Part shown: positions 63,019 through 64,000 of the stretch, one piece after another | Layout: each line of letters starts with the position of its first letter | Numbering within the stretch: position 1 is the first letter of the stretch | Origin: Callaeas wilsoni | Taxonomy: Eukaryota; Chordata; Aves; Passeriformes; Callaeidae | Length of the DNA: 64,000 nucleotides | Assembly (NCBI GenBank): GCA_013398955.1 | Contig: VWPU01017787.1 | Span: 1-64,000 of the forward strand | Direction of reading: 5' to 3' | Translations under genes and position numbers: made by a program | Notes under the pieces: model-generated | Told to the model about the DNA's origin: nothing | The model's input: the letters and a program-made list of their open reading frames with translations, nothing else | Database searches by the model: none

Positions 63019-64000
63019 GTACACACTGTATACACCTCACTATTTGCTAATGTTACTTATTTTAGTTGCCCATTTTTAATGCCTTCCCAGGAGCATTTCA
63101 CAGCATTAATTTTTGTATTGATTTTCCTCCTTAGCCGAAGAGGAAAGCAATACTTTTGTGGAGCAATACAAAGCAGAGACCAAAGCCATCTCTCCCTTTC
63201 CACTGACTGCAGGAAAAATAGATGTGGATTAAAACCCTAATTTAGCTGATGTCTGAAACTGTGTAACATGAAAACCACTATCGTCTCTGGTATGCTGATG
63301 GATGAAGATTCCTTTGTTTGCTAGAAAAGCACTTCCATACTTCTCACAGCACATCTGCAGATGTGGGATTGAAGTTATGTCAAACTAACAGAAAGTGTAA
63401 GTGCAAAGCCTTCAGTGGGTCTCTGCACAGTTTACACATAATCATGCAGTGCTGGGTTAAACTCCCTCTTTCCATCTCAGCTGAAGTAAAGCAGTAGTTC
63501 GACCTCAGTCCCTTGTTAATATTTAAAACATTTTCCCTTGCTTCACTGAGACATCTAATATAGTTATCTTTGACCTATTGACTGACCTTATCTATATCAA
63601 GTATTGTTCTTGATGCTTGAGTAGTCTTGTTAAAATCAATAAAGGTAAAGGTGGCATAATCTGCCTATAAATGGAAGATGTCCTTACATATTATATGCTC
63701 TGTCATGCTGGCTACATAAACTTTTTATAATTTCACAAAGAAATTAGAAATGCATTTTAGTGGAAATCCCCTGCAAAAGCCAGTTTTGCCTGTAAATGTG
63801 TTTTCATAAAATAAGCAGTTTTGATATTATCTAGCACTTGTACAACGACAGGGCTTAATACATCAGCTGCATTAAGTTTCAACTTAGTATTGATATTTAA
63901 GCATCTCTGATTCATGCTTCAAAAATTACTTATGGTGCATTTGAACTCTGTTCATTTTGTTGCACTTTGAAGTACTTTCAACACCAGTGACAAACAGAGT

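Larger units (their letters stand above)
61270..64000. other. AT-rich unique DNA with AT microsatellites, no gene seen
   Basis: No recognisable exon or transposon. Two AT-dinucleotide tracts (62,909-62,927 and 62,995-63,018) lie close together. The frame at 62,989-63,240 starts inside the second tract and is not supported. Confidence 0.55.

Noticed and set aside
1..64000. CRISPR array, operon, prophage, IS element or other prokaryotic system
   Set aside because: There are no spaced direct repeats, no tightly packed long frames, no ribosome-binding-site pattern and no bacterial mobile-element ends; the composition and repeats are vertebrate.
1..64000. tRNA genes and well-known microRNA hairpins
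   Set aside because: I scanned for B-box-like GGTTCRANNCC words with a matching A-box and for several familiar mature microRNA sequences and found none. A covariance-model search would be needed to exclude diverged copies.

Overview
The window looks like vertebrate, most likely avian, nuclear DNA. The evidence is a set of CR1-type LINE fragments with the bird-typical tail (ATTCTATG-like 3' end preceded by a 'ggactggatgatct...ggtctttTCCAAcc' block), the lack of recognisable mammalian SINE or L1 sequence, a low overall density of repeats, and AT-rich DNA interrupted by small GC-rich blocks. No bacterial-style gene organisation is present. Open frames are short, overlap on both strands, and many begin at non-ATG codons. 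I could not identify a single protein-coding gene of known family other than LINE remnants. The most economical reading is an intergenic region (gene desert) or one or more very long introns.

Layout. From 1 to 6.8 kb: AT-rich unique DNA with a small GC-rich block at 2.95-3.16 kb that ends in a good plus-strand splice-donor match. From 6.8 to 8.3 kb: two adjacent plus-strand CR1 tails, two short tandem duplications and a minus-strand CR1 tail. From 8.3 to 16 kb: unique DNA. From 16.1 to 17.3 kb: the most gene-like spot, with an RFX X-box match, a TATA-like element, a GC-rich block and a possible minus-strand exon bounded by good splice signals. From 17.3 to 31 kb: unique DNA with an (ATCT)n microsatellite and a possible LINE C-terminal relic near 27.3 kb. 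From 31.1 to 32.2 kb: an old, frameshifted, minus-strand CR1/L2-group reverse-transcriptase relic. At 34.36 kb: a perfect (ATTC)9 microsatellite. At 35.45-35.64 kb: a complex, conserved-looking non-coding patch. At 36.9 kb: a decayed CR1 tail. At 37.47-37.68 kb: a short frame with coding-like codons, followed by two poly(A) signals. From 43.9 to 44.5 kb: a GC-rich block with a minus-strand TATA box. From 45.1 to 46.65 kb: a strongly pyrimidine-biased block. From 48.8 to 49.13 kb: a younger plus-strand CR1 with its ORF2 C-terminus still open. From 60.2 to 61.27 kb: a roughly 1.07 kb minus-strand CR1 with internal deletions and one ambiguous base. The rest is unique DNA with AT microsatellites.

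How the parts work together. There is no pathway or operon to describe. The secure content is several generations of CR1/L2-group retrotransposition in both orientations, simple repeats, and a few candidate promoter or exon islands that need transcript or cross-species data. I did not find a new biological system. The best leads are the 16.1-17.1 kb cluster, the 37.5 kb frame and the 44.2-44.5 kb GC/TATA block.
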